A stretch of 64,000 bases of DNA from an uncultured Tenacibaculum sp. GTDB lineage: Bacteria; Bacteroidota; Bacteroidia; Flavobacteriales; Flavobacteriaceae. Position numbers and translations under genes: made by a program. The notes below the pieces were generated by a model, which saw only the letters and a list, made by a program, of their open reading frames with translations, ran no database searches and was not told the DNA's origin. The stretch's first letter is position 1, and every line of letters starts with the position of its first letter. The stretch is taken from the NCBI RefSeq assembly GCF_947495995.1, contig NZ_CANMAX010000002.1, positions 62,001 through 126,000 of the forward strand, read 5' to 3'. Below, in pieces: positions 62,850 through 64,000 of this stretch.

Positions 62850-63596
62850 TTAGTTTCTACCAGCAATTACACCACCATCAACATCCCAAATAGCACCAGT
62901 TACCCAAGAAGACTTATCAGACAATAAAAAAGTGATACTGTTTGCAACATCGTCTGCTAATCCGTTTCTACCAATTGGATGAAAAGCATTGAATCCTTCT
63001 AAAGCTTCATCAGCAGCATCTTTACTACCAAAAACACCATGATATACAGGAGTTTGAACTACAGCTGGAGATACAGCATTTACTCTAATATTGTGATCCG
63101 CCAATTCCATCGCTAAATGTTGAGTTAAAGAATGTAATCCCGCCTTTTGCATAGAATAAGCAGAAGAAGGAGTCGCTTTAACAGCTTGTTTTGCCCACAT
63201 AGATCCTACATTAACAATTGAACCTCCATTTGTTTCTTTCATTTTTTTAGCTGCTGCTTGAGTAATGAAGAAGAAACCTCGGTTTAAATCTAAATAAGAA
63301 TCGTAATCTTCAACGGTATGATCTAAGAAAGGTTTTGGTCCGAAAATACCAGAAGCGTTAACTAAATAATCTACATTATCTAAACTAGCTATTTTTTCTA
63401 TTAAACTTGATACTGAAGATTTATCAGTAATATCAATTTTATGTTTCACCAAGTTTTCTTGGTCACTAACTTTATCAATGCTTCTACCTACAATATGAAC
63501 TGTAGCTCCTTCATTTAAAAGTTGTAATGTTGTTGCATAACCGATTCCGCTTGTACCACCAACTACGATGGCTACTTTGTTGTTAAAACTTCCCAT
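62850..63596 (-). CDS. SDR family oxidoreductase
   Basis: A 248-residue short-chain dehydrogenase: VGGTSGIG cofactor loop (about 12-19), NASGI (about 81-85) and the Y-x-x-x-K in YSMQK (about 152-156). The substrate is unknown; its operon has an AhpD-like gene and is preceded by a TetR-type regulator. A palindrome lies upstream of the start codon. Confidence 0.88.
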   Translation of the reverse strand: MGSFNNKVAIVVGGTSGIGYATTLQLLNEGATVHIVGRSIDKVSDQENLVKHKIDITDKSSVSSLIEKIASLDNVDYLVNASGIFGPKPFLDHTVEDYDSYLDLNRGFFFITQAAAKKMKETNGGSIVNVGSMWAKQAVKATPSSAYSMQKAGLHSLTQHLAMELADHNIRVNAVSPAVVQTPVYHGVFGSKDAADEALEGFNAFHPIGRNGLADDVANSITFLLSDKSSWVTGAIWDVDGGVIAGRN

Positions 63597-63624
63597 AATA
63601 TTTAATTTTAATTGTTTTTAATGA

Positions 63625-63638
63625 ACAGACAAGTCTGT
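63625..63638. promoter_or_regulatory. Palindromic operator ACAGAC-AA-GTCTGT, likely for the TetR regulator
   Basis: ACAGACAAGTCTGT has six-base arms. It lies between the tetR-type stop (63659) and the SDR start (63596), where a repressor encoded just upstream would bind; such ACAGAC sites are typical TetR-family operators in this group. Confidence 0.55.
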
Positions 63639-63658
63639 CTTTATTGTTGTAAAATTTT

Positions 63659-64000
63659 TTAAATAATTTTTTCACATATTCCTTTAGCCTGTGCAATAGG
63701 CCAATCATTTTGATGTAAATGGCTTTCAGCTACAGCGCTTTCATATAATAAATAAATTTGTTTAGCTAGAATATCTGATTCCTCTAGAGATAAAATCTCT
63801 AAGTTTTCTTGGATAAGATTCGCAATAAAAGAAATTAACTCTTTCTTTTGTTTTTGAATCTCGTTACGTATTCTTTCGTTTTCTTTCGGAATTTCTGAAA
63901 CAGTTTTTATACACCAACATCCGTTAAAATCCTTTTCTTTAAAAAACAAACTTAAAAAGTCGAATACAGCCAAGACTTGTTTTTTTCCTTCATTTTGAGA
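63659..64000 (-). CDS. TetR-family regulator, C-terminal part (5' end outside window)
   Basis: The open frame extends to the window edge and gives about 113 residues of a helical C-terminal domain: QVLAVFDFLSLFFKEKDFNGC then WCIKT and AKQIYLLYESAV. This is the TetR C-terminal pattern (KQ-x-L-x-x-F-D-F-L, then a GCW motif). The DNA-binding helix-turn-helix would lie beyond position 64000. It precedes the SDR and AhpD-like genes and probably represses them. Confidence 0.75.
   Translation of the reverse strand, partial: SQNEGKKQVLAVFDFLSLFFKEKDFNGCWCIKTVSEIPKENERIRNEIQKQKKELISFIANLIQENLEILSLEESDILAKQIYLLYESAVAESHLHQNDWPIAQAKGICEKII

Overview
This window looks like a chromosomal segment from a marine, polysaccharide-degrading member of the Flavobacteriaceae (Bacteroidota). 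Tenacibaculum, Polaribacter and Aquimarina are the kind of relatives I would expect, but the genus is not proven here. The support is: strongly AT-rich coding DNA; promoters of the Bacteroidota type (TAnnTTTG near -7); SusC/SusD proteins; type IX secretion C-terminal domains of both the A and B kinds; sterol-desaturase, LytTR and LptF/LolA-type housekeeping genes; and genes for degrading alginate and agar. No rRNA, tRNA, CRISPR array, insertion sequence or prophage was recognised. The gene order looks native rather than mobile.

Layout. 1-5.4 kb: two aconitases of different families, acnB then an mitochondrial-type aconitase. 5.4-9.7 kb: a lipoprotein with two RskA-like repeats, an M23 peptidase, small proteins, a class III sirtuin and a SpoU-type RNA methyltransferase. 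9.7-26.5 kb: a complete alginate utilisation locus, the main accessory feature. It has a PL6-PL17-KdgF operon, a SusC-SusD-PKD lipoprotein-PL7 operon, a GntR/FadR-type regulator, and an operon for uptake and catabolism (MFS transporter, DEH reductase, KDG kinase, KDPG aldolase). 26.5-36.3 kb: topB, small secreted proteins, a 57-residue double-glycine peptide, a sigma-54-type promoter before a very Arg/Ser/Asn-rich exported protein, a LytS/LytR-type two-component pair, two tandem DUF5694-like proteins and a BON-LysM protein. 36.3-44.7 kb: lpdA, argS, a YkgJ-type cysteine-cluster protein, a large FG-GAP/T9SS type B surface protein and a fatty acid hydroxylase-type protein. 44.7-47.2 kb: two double-glycine leader peptides, a HEAT-like protein and a MORN-like protein. 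47.2-59 kb: housekeeping genes (mnmA, a nitronate monooxygenase-like protein, ribBA, lptF/G-like, lolA, ftsK, dgkA, tpx, a MATE exporter). 59.5-61.4 kb: a stand-alone T9SS-secreted GH16 agarase. 61.4-64 kb: an amine oxidase, an AhpD-like protein, an SDR and the 3' part of a TetR regulator.

How the alginate locus works (inference from family knowledge). The PL7, PL6 and PL17 lyases cut alginate to unsaturated uronate, SusC/SusD import the oligomers, KdgF opens the unsaturated monouronate to DEH, the MFS carrier takes it into the cytoplasm, the SDR reduces it to KDG, and KdgK and Eda turn it into pyruvate and glyceraldehyde-3-phosphate. The sequence also suggests the control circuit: paired palindromes of the form YTGGTNAACCAR, 13 bp apart centre to centre, overlap the -7 element of both lyase/SusCD promoters at the same offset, and a single copy lies just before the gntR gene.

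The other points most worth attention are several genes whose -7 element ends only 4-5 bases before the start codon (likely leaderless mRNAs), orphan double-glycine peptides, a RibBA whose GTP cyclohydrolase II half has lost its zinc and catalytic motifs, and the sigma-54-type promoter.
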